A DNA stretch of 13,278 nt from Endobugula sp047619205 (GCA_047619205.1 JBLHJR010000078.1:1-13278), one strand, 5' to 3'. Shown: positions 1-6,813, counted from the stretch's first letter. A program made the numbers and translations. The notes: a model not told the origin generated them from the letters alone.

Positions 1-101
1 TTAAAAGGCCGTGGATGATTAAAAATCGATCAATTTTGGCTTGATGTTACATTGCCTACCAATATTTTGAAAATAATGAAGAAGTTTGCTAACCGTTTAG
101 G

Positions 102-141
102 CTATTCTCGGACAGGCTCCTAGGAGGTTGTCCGAGAATAG
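102..141. repeat. 40-base near-perfect palindrome
   Basis: CTATTCTCGGACA (102-114) and TGTCCGAGAATAG (129-141) are perfectly complementary, and the centre CTCCTAGGAG (117-126) is itself palindromic; only two positions per arm fail to pair. It lacks a following T-run, so it is not a typical terminator. It looks like the abutting ends of two copies of the same repeat, the second being the element at 123-305. Confidence 0.6.
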
Positions 142-305
142 AAACCTACTGCGGAAAAGCGGATTTTGGCCAGATTTTCTGCTGATTTTCGTCGCTTAAA
201 GGCGCCTACTGTTGGCAAATAGAACCACTATTCTCCTCAATTCATGAAAAAATCTGACTCAAAACCGCTATCCCTCGCTACGGCCCCTATTCTCGAACAG
301 GCTCT
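123..305. mobile_element. putative MITE-like element or IS remnant with short terminal inverted repeats
   Basis: TGTCCGAGAATAG at 129-141 is the inverted match (12 of 13) of CTATTCTCGAACA at 287-299, and the similarity continues loosely outward (GGAGGT versus AGAGCC when read inward). About 145 bases lie between the ends, with no open reading frame, so if mobile it would be non-autonomous. A further copy of the end, CTATTCTCGGACAGGCTC at 102-119, lies just outside and makes a near-perfect 40-base palindrome with the left end. The octamer CTATTCTC also occurs at 228-235. I do not recognise the family. No target-site duplication is clear. Confidence 0.4.
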
Positions 306-359
306 TGGCTGCCAGCTATATTTTGCTGCTTAGCCAGGATGTACAATTGTAAAAACCCC

Positions 360-388
360 TTGTGCTAAGCCCCTTTATCGTATAGAAT
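360..388 (+). promoter_or_regulatory. predicted sigma-70 promoter for rplM-rpsI
   Basis: TTGTGC (360-365) and TAGAAT (383-388, five of six consensus bases) are separated by 17 bases. Transcription would start near 395, leaving a leader of about 65 bases before rplM. The leader can form a small stem GCCT (411-414)/AGGC (424-427). In E. coli L13 represses its own operon through leader structure; whether this leader does so cannot be told here. Confidence 0.5.
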
Positions 389-459
389 TTGCCCTCTTTT
401 TTTTGGATGCGCCTAATATTCTAAGGCTCATATTTAAGGTTCAATAAAGGCAATACAAC

Positions 460-888
460 ATGAAGACTATAAGTGCCAATCCAGAAACGGTAAAACGTGA
501 CTGGTATGTTATTGATGCTGATGGCAAGACTCTAGGCCGAATGGCTGCGGAGATTGCTACCCGTTTACGCGGTAAGCATAAACCTGAGTATACTCCACAC
601 GTAGACACTGGCGATTACATCGTTGTCATTAATGCTGAAAAGGTCCGTGTATCGGGCAATAAGGCAAAAGGCAAAATGTATTATCGTCACACAGGCTATG
701 TTGGTGGAATTAAATCACTCAGTTTTGAGAAGTTGATCGAAAAAGCACCTGAGCGTCCGATCGAAAGTGCGGTTAGAGGTATGTTGCCTAAAGGCCCGTT
801 GGGTCGTGTAATGTATAAAAAATTGAAAGTTTACGCTGGAACTGAGCATCCTCATACCGCTCAGCAACCGCAAGAACTGACACTATAA
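460..888 (+). CDS. rplM: 50S ribosomal protein L13
   Basis: This is large-subunit protein L13, which binds 23S rRNA early in 50S assembly. The 142-residue length equals the E. coli protein. It carries the family features: the start region ending in RDWYVIDADGKTLGRMA (residues 13-29), the YTPHVDTGDYIVV segment (44-56) and the conserved VRGMLPKGPLGR block (105-116). The ATG at 460 is preceded by AAAGG about 12 bases upstream, and this start gives the family length. rpsI follows 13 bases later; the two form the usual L13-S9 operon, driven by the promoter near 360-388 and closed by the terminator at 1312-1350. Confidence 0.98.
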   Translation: MKTISANPETVKRDWYVIDADGKTLGRMAAEIATRLRGKHKPEYTPHVDTGDYIVVINAEKVRVSGNKAKGKMYYRHTGYVGGIKSLSFEKLIEKAPERPIESAVRGMLPKGPLGRVMYKKLKVYAGTEHPHTAQQPQELTL

Positions 889-901
889 TCAGGAGCATAT
901 A

Positions 902-1294
902 ATGACAGCTACTCAATATTACGGTACTGGCCGACGTAAAACCTCGACTGCTCGTGTATTTATCACGAAAGGTACTGGAGCAATTAAAATTAATGGACAC
1001 ACAATAGAAGAGTACTTCGGTCGTGAAGTTGCTCGTATGATTGTGCGTCAGCCGCTTGAGTTGTTAGAAGCAGCAGAACAGTTCGATATCAATGCAACCG
1101 TTAAAGGTGGTGGTAGTTTTGGTCAGGCGGGCGCTATCCGTCACGGCTTAACTCGTGCATTAATGCAATATGATGAAGAGAATCGTCCAGCACTTCGTGC
1201 GGCAGGTTATGTGACTCGTGATGCACGTGAAGTTGAACGTAAGAAAGTGGGTCTACGCAAAGCGCGCAAGAAGCCTCAGTTCTCAAAACGTTAA
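902..1294 (+). CDS. rpsI: 30S ribosomal protein S9
   Basis: Small-subunit protein S9, whose C-terminal tail reaches the P-site tRNA. The 130-residue protein has the N-terminal GTGRRKTSTARV motif (8-19), the central GGG.FGQAGAIRHG segment and the basic C-terminus RKARKKPQFSKR with the invariant terminal SKR that contacts tRNA. A good ribosome binding site, AGGAG, sits seven bases before the ATG. It is the second gene of the rplM-rpsI operon. Confidence 0.98.
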   Translation: MTATQYYGTGRRKTSTARVFITKGTGAIKINGHTIEEYFGREVARMIVRQPLELLEAAEQFDINATVKGGGSFGQAGAIRHGLTRALMQYDEENRPALRAAGYVTRDAREVERKKVGLRKARKKPQFSKR

Positions 1295-1311
1295 TTTTAC
1301 GCTATTGTCCG

Positions 1312-1350
1312 AAAAATGCTCAGCTTGGTCGCAGTCTGAGCATTTTTTTT
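1312..1350 (+). terminator. rho-independent terminator after rpsI
   Basis: AAAAATGCTCAG (1312-1323) pairs perfectly with CTGAGCATTTTT (1336-1347), a 12-bp stem with a 12-base loop, followed by a T-tract to 1350. It lies 17 bases after the rpsI stop codon and closes the ribosomal-protein operon. Confidence 0.92.
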
Positions 1351-1483
1351 GCCTGTTTACAAATAATGCACATGTAACGTGTGGCGATTCTTGTCTCTAT
1401 GGTCTAATTTCATTACCATGTGGCGTTTTTTTAAGAATAACAGCAATAACTTTAACCGCAGTAAACTTAACAGCGGTAAATGG

Positions 1484-1512
1484 TTGATAAATAACGATAG
1501 ATCAAATATGGG
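1484..1512 (+). promoter_or_regulatory. weak candidate promoter for petA-petBC
   Basis: The 246 bases between the rpsI terminator and petA hold no gene. The best promoter-like pair I can find is TTGATA (1484-1489) and TATGGG (1507-1512) with a 17-base spacer; the -10 is poor. The rpsI terminator upstream implies that some promoter must lie in this stretch, but the exact one is uncertain. Confidence 0.25.
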
Positions 1513-1596
1513 TTACTTTGGTACAAGAGAGTACAGTGCTCTGGAATGTTAAAGTGCATCTTAAGTCAGTAATCAGCAGTGATGGGAGATAACGTC

Positions 1597-2199
1597 ATGA
1601 GTGATGGCGAAGTAGTCAACGAAGGCCGACGTCGGTTCCTGACCGCGGCAACATCGGTAGTGGGTGCCGCTGGTGCGGTGGGTTTTATGGTGCCGTTTGT
1701 CGGTTCGTGGAATCCTAGTGCAAAAGCCAAAGCCGCTGGAGCGCCAATTAGGATCAATTTATCTAAGATAGCACCGGGTCAGATGATAACGGAAGAGTGG
1801 CGCGGCAAGCCTGTTTACGTTATTCGTCGTACTCAGGAAGCGCTTGATAGTCTTAAGGCTGTGGTCGCTGAAATCAGCGATCCAGATTCGGCTAAGTCAT
1901 CTCAGCCTGATTATGTTACTGGTAAAGAGGGGCGTTCAATAAACCCTGAATATATGATTATGTTGGGCGTGTGTACTCATTTGGGTTGTGCGCCTAAATT
2001 CCGTCCAGATGTCGGCGCTAAGGATTTGGGTGGCGATGCATGGCAGGGTGGTTTCTTCTGTCCTTGTCATGGTTCAAAGTTTGATCTGGCGGGTCGAGTC
2101 TATAAAGGTGTTCCAGCACCGACCAACTTAGAGGTTCCACCACACTTCTATGAAACAGATACTGTAGTGGTTATTGGTGACGATGGGGGAGCTGTCTAA
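1597..2199 (+). CDS. petA: ubiquinol-cytochrome c reductase, Rieske iron-sulfur subunit
   Basis: The Rieske [2Fe-2S] subunit of the bc1 complex takes the first electron from ubiquinol at the Qo site and passes it to cytochrome c1. Both cluster-binding boxes are intact: CTHLGC (residues 126-131) and CPCHGS (155-160). The N-terminus GRRRFLTAATS (10-20) plus a hydrophobic stretch to about 36 is an uncleaved Tat signal-anchor, as expected for a folded cluster protein exported by Tat. I chose ATG 1597 because GGGAG sits eight bases upstream and the 200-residue product matches the family; GTG 1579 and ATG 1582 lie upstream of that site. The stop overlaps the next start by one base (TAATG), so it is co-translated with the cytochrome b-c1 gene. 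Confidence 0.97.
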   Translation: MSDGEVVNEGRRRFLTAATSVVGAAGAVGFMVPFVGSWNPSAKAKAAGAPIRINLSKIAPGQMITEEWRGKPVYVIRRTQEALDSLKAVVAEISDPDSAKSSQPDYVTGKEGRSINPEYMIMLGVCTHLGCAPKFRPDVGAKDLGGDAWQGGFFCPCHGSKFDLAGRVYKGVPAPTNLEVPPHFYETDTVVVIGDDGGAV

Positions 2200-4424
2200 T
2201 GAGTGATGCAAAAGGTCTTCTCGGTTGGATTGACGATCGACTACCCGTAATACGTGCATGGGATACCCATATGGGTAAATACTATGCGCCTAAGAATTTT
2301 AATTTTTGGTATTTTTTTGGCGTGTTGTCGCTTTTGATTTTAGTTAATCAATTGCTGACGGGCGTTTGGTTGGTCATGAGTTATGAGCCGACCGCAGAGG
2401 GCGCTTTTGCTTCTGTTGAATATATTATGCGCGATGTGGAGTGGGGCTGGTTAATTCGATACTTGCACTCAACGGGTGCATCAGCTTTCTTTCTCGTGAT
2501 TTATTTACATATGTTTAGAGGTTTATTGTACGGTTCGTACAAGGCGCCACGAGAACTGGTGTGGATTTTTGGTATGACCATTTATCTTGCGCTAATGGCG
2601 GAAGCTTTTATGGGCTATGTGCTACCTTGGGGACAAATGTCCTATTGGGGTGCGCAGGTTATCGTGTCTTTGTTTGGCGCGATCCCTTATGTAGGTGAAG
2701 ACCTTGTTCAGTGGATTCGTGGTGACTATCTTATTTCGGGCATTACGCTAAACCGCTTCTTCTCTTTACATGTGATCGCTCTGCCTATTGTGATTTTGGC
2801 TCTAGTGGTCTTACATATTCTTGCTCTACATGAAGTCGGCTCTAATAATCCCGACGGTGTGGATATCAAAAAAGTTAAAGATGAAAACGGTATTCCTAAA
2901 GATGGTATTCCTTTCCACCCATTTTATACCGTGCATGATTTAGTCGGCATTACCGTTTTCTTATTTGTCTTCTGTTTTATTTTATTTTTTATGCCGGAAA
3001 TGGGCGGTTACTTCTTAGAGCACGCTAACTTCGAAGTGGCGAATAACTTAAAGACCCCTGAGCATATTGCGCCTGTCTGGTATTTTACGCCGTTCTATGC
3101 GATTTTGCGGGCGGTGACGATAGATCTTGGTGGTGTTTTTACCGCGAAGTTATTGGGCTTTATGGCGATGGGTGCTGCGATTGCGGTTTTATTTGTTCTG
3201 CCCTGGATTGATAAAAGTCCAGTGCGTTCAATTCGCTACAAGGGCTGGCTGCCAAAAATCTTGTTACTCATGTTTGCGTCTACTTTCGTTGTTTTAGGTT
3301 ACTTGGGTGTGCAATCACCTACCGACGGCAGAACGCTATTGTCGCAATTAGGTACGGTGTTCTATTTTGTATTTTTTATCACCATGCCGATTTGGACTAA
3401 TCCAGAAAGTCTCAAAGTTAAATCCATACTGAATTGGGTTATTTGTATTGCTTTAGGCGTGGCTTTACTGAATATATCATTCAGTGCTTGGGGTAAAGAT
3501 GTGCCTGTATTCGTGCGCCTCTTTGGTATTGCCTTGGCCGCGTTAACTATCTTGTTGCCATACTTGACCTCTAAAGATAGTGTCAAACCAGAACCCACAC
3601 GTACTCAAGACAAAGGCCTTCCCTTAGGTTTGGTTTGGTTGGGTGTATTGTTCTTCGTACTGATGACGTTATTGCCAATTAAGGCGGTAGCGGCTGGCGG
3701 TGCTTTTGACTGCGGCTCTATTCCCTGTGATGAGTTTACAGCCGACCTAAAGGATAAGCCGTCTTTGCAGAATGGTGCTAAGTGGTTTGTGAATAATTGT
3801 ATGGGTTGTCATTCTGCAGCATATTCACGCTATGGTCGTGTAGCGGATGATTTAGACATTCCGTATGACGTAATGATGGAAAATCTTGTTTTTAGTGATC
3901 AAAAAATTGGTTCTTTAATGACCATTGCTATGCAAGAGGCAGACTCAAAAGAGTGGTTTGGTGCTACGCCTCCAGATTTGACTTTGGTGGCTAGAGTGCG
4001 CTCACCCGAGTGGTTGTATACCTATCTGCGTAACTTCTATAAAGACCCCTCGCGCCCTACTGGCGTGAACAATCGCGTCTTTGCTAATGTCGGTATGCCG
4101 CATGTGATGATAGGCATGCAAGGCTTGTTAGAATGTGGGCCGGGGCCTAAGGTAGACTCTCAAGGCAAGACAGTACGTAATTCCTTAGGTGAGCCTATTA
4201 TGGATGAGCATTGTGGTGCTTTGATAGAGGGAGATACGCAAGGCAGCATGAGTACCGATGAATTTGATACTGCGATTTATGATTTAGTGAATTTTATTGA
4301 GTACTTAGGCGAGCCCATGGCAGAAGAGCGTAAAAGCTTGGGTGTGTTTGTACTGTTGTTCTTAGTGGTGTTATTTATATTTACTTTCTTACTTAATCGC
4401 GAGTACTGGAAAGGTATCCACTAA
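2199..4424 (+). CDS. petBC: fused cytochrome b - cytochrome c1 of the bc1 complex
   Basis: A single 741-residue ORF carries two complex III subunits. Residues 1 to about 400 are cytochrome b: haem-ligand pairs H90/H104 (helix B) and H191/H206 (helix D, with 14 residues between as in many beta/gamma proteins), the Qo-site PVWY (292-295) and eight expected membrane helices. Residues 408-428 and 436-456 are two further hydrophobic segments. Residues 474-499 resemble a signal peptide (hydrophobic core, then AVA-A), and 500-741 are cytochrome c1: haem-binding CMGCH (534-538), likely axial Met633 in GMPHV, and a C-terminal anchor (713-732). Most proteobacteria have separate petB and petC; the known fused parallel is Bradyrhizobium fbcH, cleaved after synthesis. 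Cleavage here near 498 is inference. A GGGGGAG binding site precedes the start, which overlaps petA. Confidence 0.95.
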   Translation: MSDAKGLLGWIDDRLPVIRAWDTHMGKYYAPKNFNFWYFFGVLSLLILVNQLLTGVWLVMSYEPTAEGAFASVEYIMRDVEWGWLIRYLHSTGASAFFLVIYLHMFRGLLYGSYKAPRELVWIFGMTIYLALMAEAFMGYVLPWGQMSYWGAQVIVSLFGAIPYVGEDLVQWIRGDYLISGITLNRFFSLHVIALPIVILALVVLHILALHEVGSNNPDGVDIKKVKDENGIPKDGIPFHPFYTVHDLVGITVFLFVFCFILFFMPEMGGYFLEHANFEVANNLKTPEHIAPVWYFTPFYAILRAVTIDLGGVFTAKLLGFMAMGAAIAVLFVLPWIDKSPVRSIRYKGWLPKILLLMFASTFVVLGYLGVQSPTDGRTLLSQLGTVFYFVFFITMPIWTNPESLKVKSILNWVICIALGVALLNISFSAWGKDVPVFVRLFGIALAALTILLPYLTSKDSVKPEPTRTQDKGLPLGLVWLGVLFFVLMTLLPIKAVAAGGAFDCGSIPCDEFTADLKDKPSLQNGAKWFVNNCMGCHSAAYSRYGRVADDLDIPYDVMMENLVFSDQKIGSLMTIAMQEADSKEWFGATPPDLTLVARVRSPEWLYTYLRNFYKDPSRPTGVNNRVFANVGMPHVMIGMQGLLECGPGPKVDSQGKTVRNSLGEPIMDEHCGALIEGDTQGSMSTDEFDTAIYDLVNFIEYLGEPMAEERKSLGVFVLLFLVVLFIFTFLLNREYWKGIH

Positions 4425-4538
4425 AACTGACTTTTTTGTGTTAAAATCCGGCGGCTTTAAAGTCTAGCACTGGTTTGCTATGTTATTTTATAGCAGAGCC
4501 GTTCTTATTTCTTACCACTAATTAATTGAGGTGAATCA

Positions 4539-5171
4539 ATGGGTGTTGTCACCAAACGCTCATCAATGACGTATTTTTCTGATGCTCAGGATCATTACAG
4601 TCATCGTGTCCGAATCGTATTAGCAGAAAAGGGAGTGACCTTCGATCTTGAAGATATCGACCCTAATGACTTAACGGAAGAAGTGTCAGAGTTGACACCT
4701 TATAATGCCTTGCCAGTATTGCTTGATCGCGATTTAGTGCTCTATGAGTCTAAAGTGATGATGGAATATCTTGATGAGCGCTTCCCTCACCCGCCATTAC
4801 TACCCGTTTATCCTGTTACACGCGCACAGAGCCGTTTATGGATGCACCGTATAGAAAAAGATTGGTCACCCCTAGTAGACATTATTGTTGCGGCTAATGA
4901 TGTTGAAGCGGTTGCTGCTGCGGTTAAAGAGTTAAAAGAAAGTCTCACCACGGTGGCGCCTATTTTTGCTGAGAAACCTTTTTTTATGAGCGATGAATTT
5001 ACCTTGGTCGATTGTTGTTTGGGCCCAGTGCTTTGGCGACTTAAACACTTTGGTGTTAAGTTACCGAATACACGTCAGACCAAACCTTTACATGAGTATA
5101 TGGAACGTTTATTTGCCCGTGAAGCTTTCCAAGAAAGTTTGAGTGAGCAAGAGCGTGAAATGCAAGACTAA
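4539..5171 (+). CDS. sspA: stringent starvation protein A
   Basis: SspA is a glutathione-transferase-fold, RNA-polymerase-associated regulator that acts in stationary phase and starvation. The 210-residue protein follows E. coli SspA (212) closely: MTYFSDAQDHYSHRVRIVLAE at the thioredoxin-like N-terminus, MMEYLDERFPHPPL (74-87) with the surface PHPP patch needed for activity, YMHRIEKDW-like WMHRIEKDW, and FMSDEFTLVDC in the helical domain. ATG 4539 has a GAGGTGA site nine bases upstream. The 114-base gap after the petBC stop contains a small hairpin (4476-4481 with 4490-4495) but no T-run, so readthrough from petBC is possible. sspB follows 49 bases later, the usual pair. Confidence 0.97.
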   Translation: MGVVTKRSSMTYFSDAQDHYSHRVRIVLAEKGVTFDLEDIDPNDLTEEVSELTPYNALPVLLDRDLVLYESKVMMEYLDERFPHPPLLPVYPVTRAQSRLWMHRIEKDWSPLVDIIVAANDVEAVAAAVKELKESLTTVAPIFAEKPFFMSDEFTLVDCCLGPVLWRLKHFGVKLPNTRQTKPLHEYMERLFAREAFQESLSEQEREMQD

Positions 5172-5220
5172 AGCTATTTGCTATGCTTGATAGATCAATA
5201 GATTGGGATTGGGGTATTTC

Positions 5221-5625
5221 ATGTCAATGACTTCTAGTCGGCCCTACTTGGTACGTGCATTATATGATTGGATTATTGACAATCAATGCACGCCCTATCT
5301 TCTTGTTAATGCGTTTAATGATCAGGTAATGGTGCCCCAAAATCACGTGAACCCTGATGGGCAAATTGTGTTAAATATTTCCCCTTCTGCTGTTAGTGAC
5401 TTCGCCATGAATGATGATAGCTTGTGCTTTAGCGCACGCTTTGGTGGTGTGCCTACCGATATTTTTGTCCCTTATACTGCTGTTATGGGGATCTATGCCA
5501 AAGAGAATCATCAGGGCATGATGTTTGATCCTGAGCCAGAAACGCCTCCCCCCAGTCCCTTATCTCCAGAACCTGTTACTAAGCTATCGATGAAAAGTCG
5601 TCCTAGCTTAAAGGTTGTAAAATAG
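5221..5625 (+). CDS. sspB: ClpXP protease specificity-enhancing factor SspB
   Basis: SspB tethers ssrA-tagged and other substrates to ClpX for ClpXP degradation. The 134-residue protein (E. coli 165) has the substrate-binding core: RPYLVRALYDWIIDNQCTPYLLV (7-29), DGQIVLNISPSAV (46-58), FSARFGGVPTDIFVPYTAVMGIYAKEN (70-96) and GMMF. A short, proline-rich flexible linker (about 104-120) leads to the C-terminal ClpX-docking tail SRPSLKVVK (126-134), equivalent to GRPALRVVK in E. coli. ATG 5221 is preferred over TTG 5203 because TGGGG lies about seven bases upstream. ATG 5227 is also possible. The linker is shorter than in E. coli. Confidence 0.96.
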   Translation: MSMTSSRPYLVRALYDWIIDNQCTPYLLVNAFNDQVMVPQNHVNPDGQIVLNISPSAVSDFAMNDDSLCFSARFGGVPTDIFVPYTAVMGIYAKENHQGMMFDPEPETPPPSPLSPEPVTKLSMKSRPSLKVVK

Positions 5626-5698
5626 TTTGGTTTTACTTTTCTTCGATAGTTACTTCGTGGATTTCTCTTGTTTACGTTAAACGCGTAATGGTTGTTAT

Positions 5699-5735
5699 AA
5701 AAAACACCAGGAGGGGTTGTGCCTGGCATTTTTAT
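5699..5735. terminator. candidate bidirectional terminator between sspB and torF
   Basis: CCAGG (5707-5711) pairs with CCTGG (5722-5726), with an A-run before and a T-run after the hairpin. After two mismatched pairs the A and T runs can also pair. It lies between two convergent genes, so it could serve both strands. The stem is short. Confidence 0.5.
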
Positions 5736-5745
5736 TATTTTGATA

Positions 5746-6408
5746 TTAAATATCGAAGGTTTTACTCAGGCTAAAGACTAAAGATTCGTCATCGTCGCCA
5801 GCTGACAAGTCTTCATCATTAAGCACCAGAGCAACCCCCACATCAAAACTGCCGGCTTCAGTGCCATAACCTAGCTCTAGATAATCACCGTTCGACCCAT
5901 CACCAAAGCTACCGTAGGTTCCGTAGAAACCACTGTTTTCATAAGTTAGTGCTGTAAAAGTGTAATCTGTTTCAGTAATCGCTAAAATAGTATCACCTTC
6001 CCGCGTACCAACAGTGTACTCTAGGCTAAAGCCACCGATACCGGTGGTAAAGTTAAGCTCGTTGTATTCACTGTCAAAAGTATCACCAGTGTACTGGTAG
6101 GTTGTAAAGCCTAAGCCAAGACTAACTGCACCGGCATCAAAACCGTAACCAAAATAGCCGTCGATTTCCAAACCATCATCAGTACCGCCAGCATCCACAT
6201 CGGCAGCCCAAGCACCCACATAAAAACCACCTGACGCATAATCAATACCTGCGCTCCCGGTCGCACCAGTTGCTTGATCGGTACCACGGAAGAAGTAGTC
6301 TGATACCAAGCCAACATTGGCGGAAAGCTCTGCATTGGCAACGCTGGCTGTCGTTGCACTTACGGCTAAGATCGCGGAAGCCAATAAGGATTTAGATAAG
6401 TTTTTCAT
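5746..6408 (-). CDS. TorF-family putative porin (Gcw_chp / TIGR02001-like)
   Basis: A 220-residue exported protein. Residues 1-26 form a signal peptide ending in SVANA, cleaved before ELSANVG. The mature part begins LSANVGLVSDYFFRGTDQ, the hallmark start of the Gcw_chp family, and continues with alternating glycine/aromatic strands (FYVGAWAADV, LEIDGYFGYGF, FGDGSNGDYLELGYG) ending in a terminal aromatic-type strand (LVFSLSKTFDI), as expected of a small acidic outer-membrane beta-barrel. The substrate is unknown. The ATG at 6408 is chosen over the upstream 6510 start because GGAGA lies five bases before it and it starts the signal peptide exactly. It has no operon partner. A sigma-54-like promoter and NtrC-like sites lie upstream (see separate entries). 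Confidence 0.85.
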   Translation of the reverse strand: MKNLSKSLLASAILAVSATTASVANAELSANVGLVSDYFFRGTDQATGATGSAGIDYASGGFYVGAWAADVDAGGTDDGLEIDGYFGYGFDAGAVSLGLGFTTYQYTGDTFDSEYNELNFTTGIGGFSLEYTVGTREGDTILAITETDYTFTALTYENSGFYGTYGSFGDGSNGDYLELGYGTEAGSFDVGVALVLNDEDLSAGDDDESLVFSLSKTFDI

Positions 6409-6537
6409 GTGTTTCTCCGAATAAAATATTTTACAGTTAACCGCTAATGCCGCGCATGATATCGCTCTGTCAGCATCAGAACCCCTAATAATAGAAGCCA
6501 CATCACGCATTGCGAAGCATCGTTAGTTGATGCAAGA

Positions 6538-6553
6538 AGCACAAACTAAGCCA
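6538..6553 (-). promoter_or_regulatory. predicted sigma-54 promoter for torF
   Basis: On the minus strand TGGCTTAGTTTGTGCT matches the sigma-54 pattern TGGCAC-N5-TTGCW at the invariant GG and GC with the exact 10-base spacing, and at the flanking T, C, T and W positions; the ACG and one T are not matched. Transcription would start near 6527, giving a 5' leader of about 120 bases to torF. An NtrC-like dyad lies about 108 bases upstream of that start, a usual enhancer distance. No good sigma-70 promoter was found for this gene. Prediction only. Confidence 0.4.
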
Positions 6554-6626
6554 GAAACAAAAAAGTATTTTAAAACAGAAGGTTAGGTAAAAAATGGCAC
6601 TATGGGAATAGCACCTACGCCCTAAT

Positions 6627-6643
6627 AGCACCGAAATAATGCA
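6627..6643. promoter_or_regulatory. NtrC-like operator dyad
   Basis: AGCACC-GAAAT-AATGCA resembles the NtrC consensus TGCACC-N5-GGTGCA, with a strong left half and a weaker right half (two mismatches). It sits upstream of the predicted sigma-54 promoter of torF. The same ATAGCACC sequence recurs at 6608-6615 and, inverted, at 6713-6720, so the true binding protein might recognise another arrangement. Confidence 0.3.
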
Positions 6644-6714
6644 TCAAAATGGAGTTATAATAGTGCATAAAAATAATATCTCAAATTGAACTGAGCAAAG
6701 GGTCGGTTGGCTGG

Positions 6715-6723
6715 TGCTATAAT
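6715..6723 (+). promoter_or_regulatory. extended -10 promoter in the torF-yip1 intergenic region
   Basis: TGCTATAAT: a perfect TATAAT at 6718-6723 preceded by TG one base upstream, the extended -10 form that can work without a good -35. No convincing -35 lies 16-18 bases upstream. It overlaps the inverted ATAGCACC copy, so a protein binding there would block it. It would start transcription near 6730, either for a short RNA ending at 6813 or, with readthrough, for the Yip1-family gene. Confidence 0.5.
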
Positions 6724-6729
6724 TAAGCT

Positions 6730-6813
6730 CGTGCGAATGGTGCTTTGCAATGTGGCCAAGAAACTAACGGCTGCAACCGATTTAGCTATATTCCTTTTAG
6801 TTTCTTTTTTTTT
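6730..6813 (+). ncRNA. candidate small RNA or terminated leader
   Basis: The extended -10 promoter at 6715-6723 is followed about 35 bases later by AAGAAACTAA (6758-6767), which pairs perfectly with TTAGTTTCTT (6797-6806), directly followed by a T-run to 6813. This looks like an intrinsic terminator, though its stem is AT-rich and the loop is 29 bases. The product would be about 84 nucleotides. It matches no RNA family I recognise. It could equally be an attenuated leader of the gene at 6921. A 62-codon ORF over this area starts at TTG without a binding site and is not convincing. Confidence 0.3.

Larger units (their letters stand above)
6608..6746. repeat. cluster of ATAGCACC motifs in both orientations
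   Basis: ATAGCACC occurs exactly at 6608-6615 and 6625-6632 (17 bases apart, within AATAGCACC) and inverted as GGTGCTAT at 6713-6720. Related forms are GGCACTAT at 6596-6603, ATAGTGCA at 6660-6667 and GGTGCTTT at 6739-6746. The copies flank the middle of the intergenic region between divergent torF and the Yip1-family gene, which suggests operator sites for a shared regulator. The regulator is not identified. Confidence 0.45.

Noticed and set aside
3..44. Short open frame at the left edge (ending LA then TGA) as the end of a transposase gene
   Set aside because: Only 13 codons are visible with no recognisable motif, so it cannot be supported.
102..141. The 40-base palindrome as a transcription terminator
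   Set aside because: No T-run follows on either strand, and its arms recur as element ends at 287-304.
3399..3620. Fusion of cytochrome b and c1 as a simple sequencing error
   Set aside because: The joining stretch reads as plausible membrane protein with two helices and charged loops, followed by an in-frame signal-like segment; a lost stop or frameshift would more likely leave poor coding sequence. I cannot fully exclude it without relatives.
6595..6611. TGGCAC on the plus strand as a second sigma-54 promoter
   Set aside because: The GC expected ten bases after GG is AA, so the invariant -12 element is missing.
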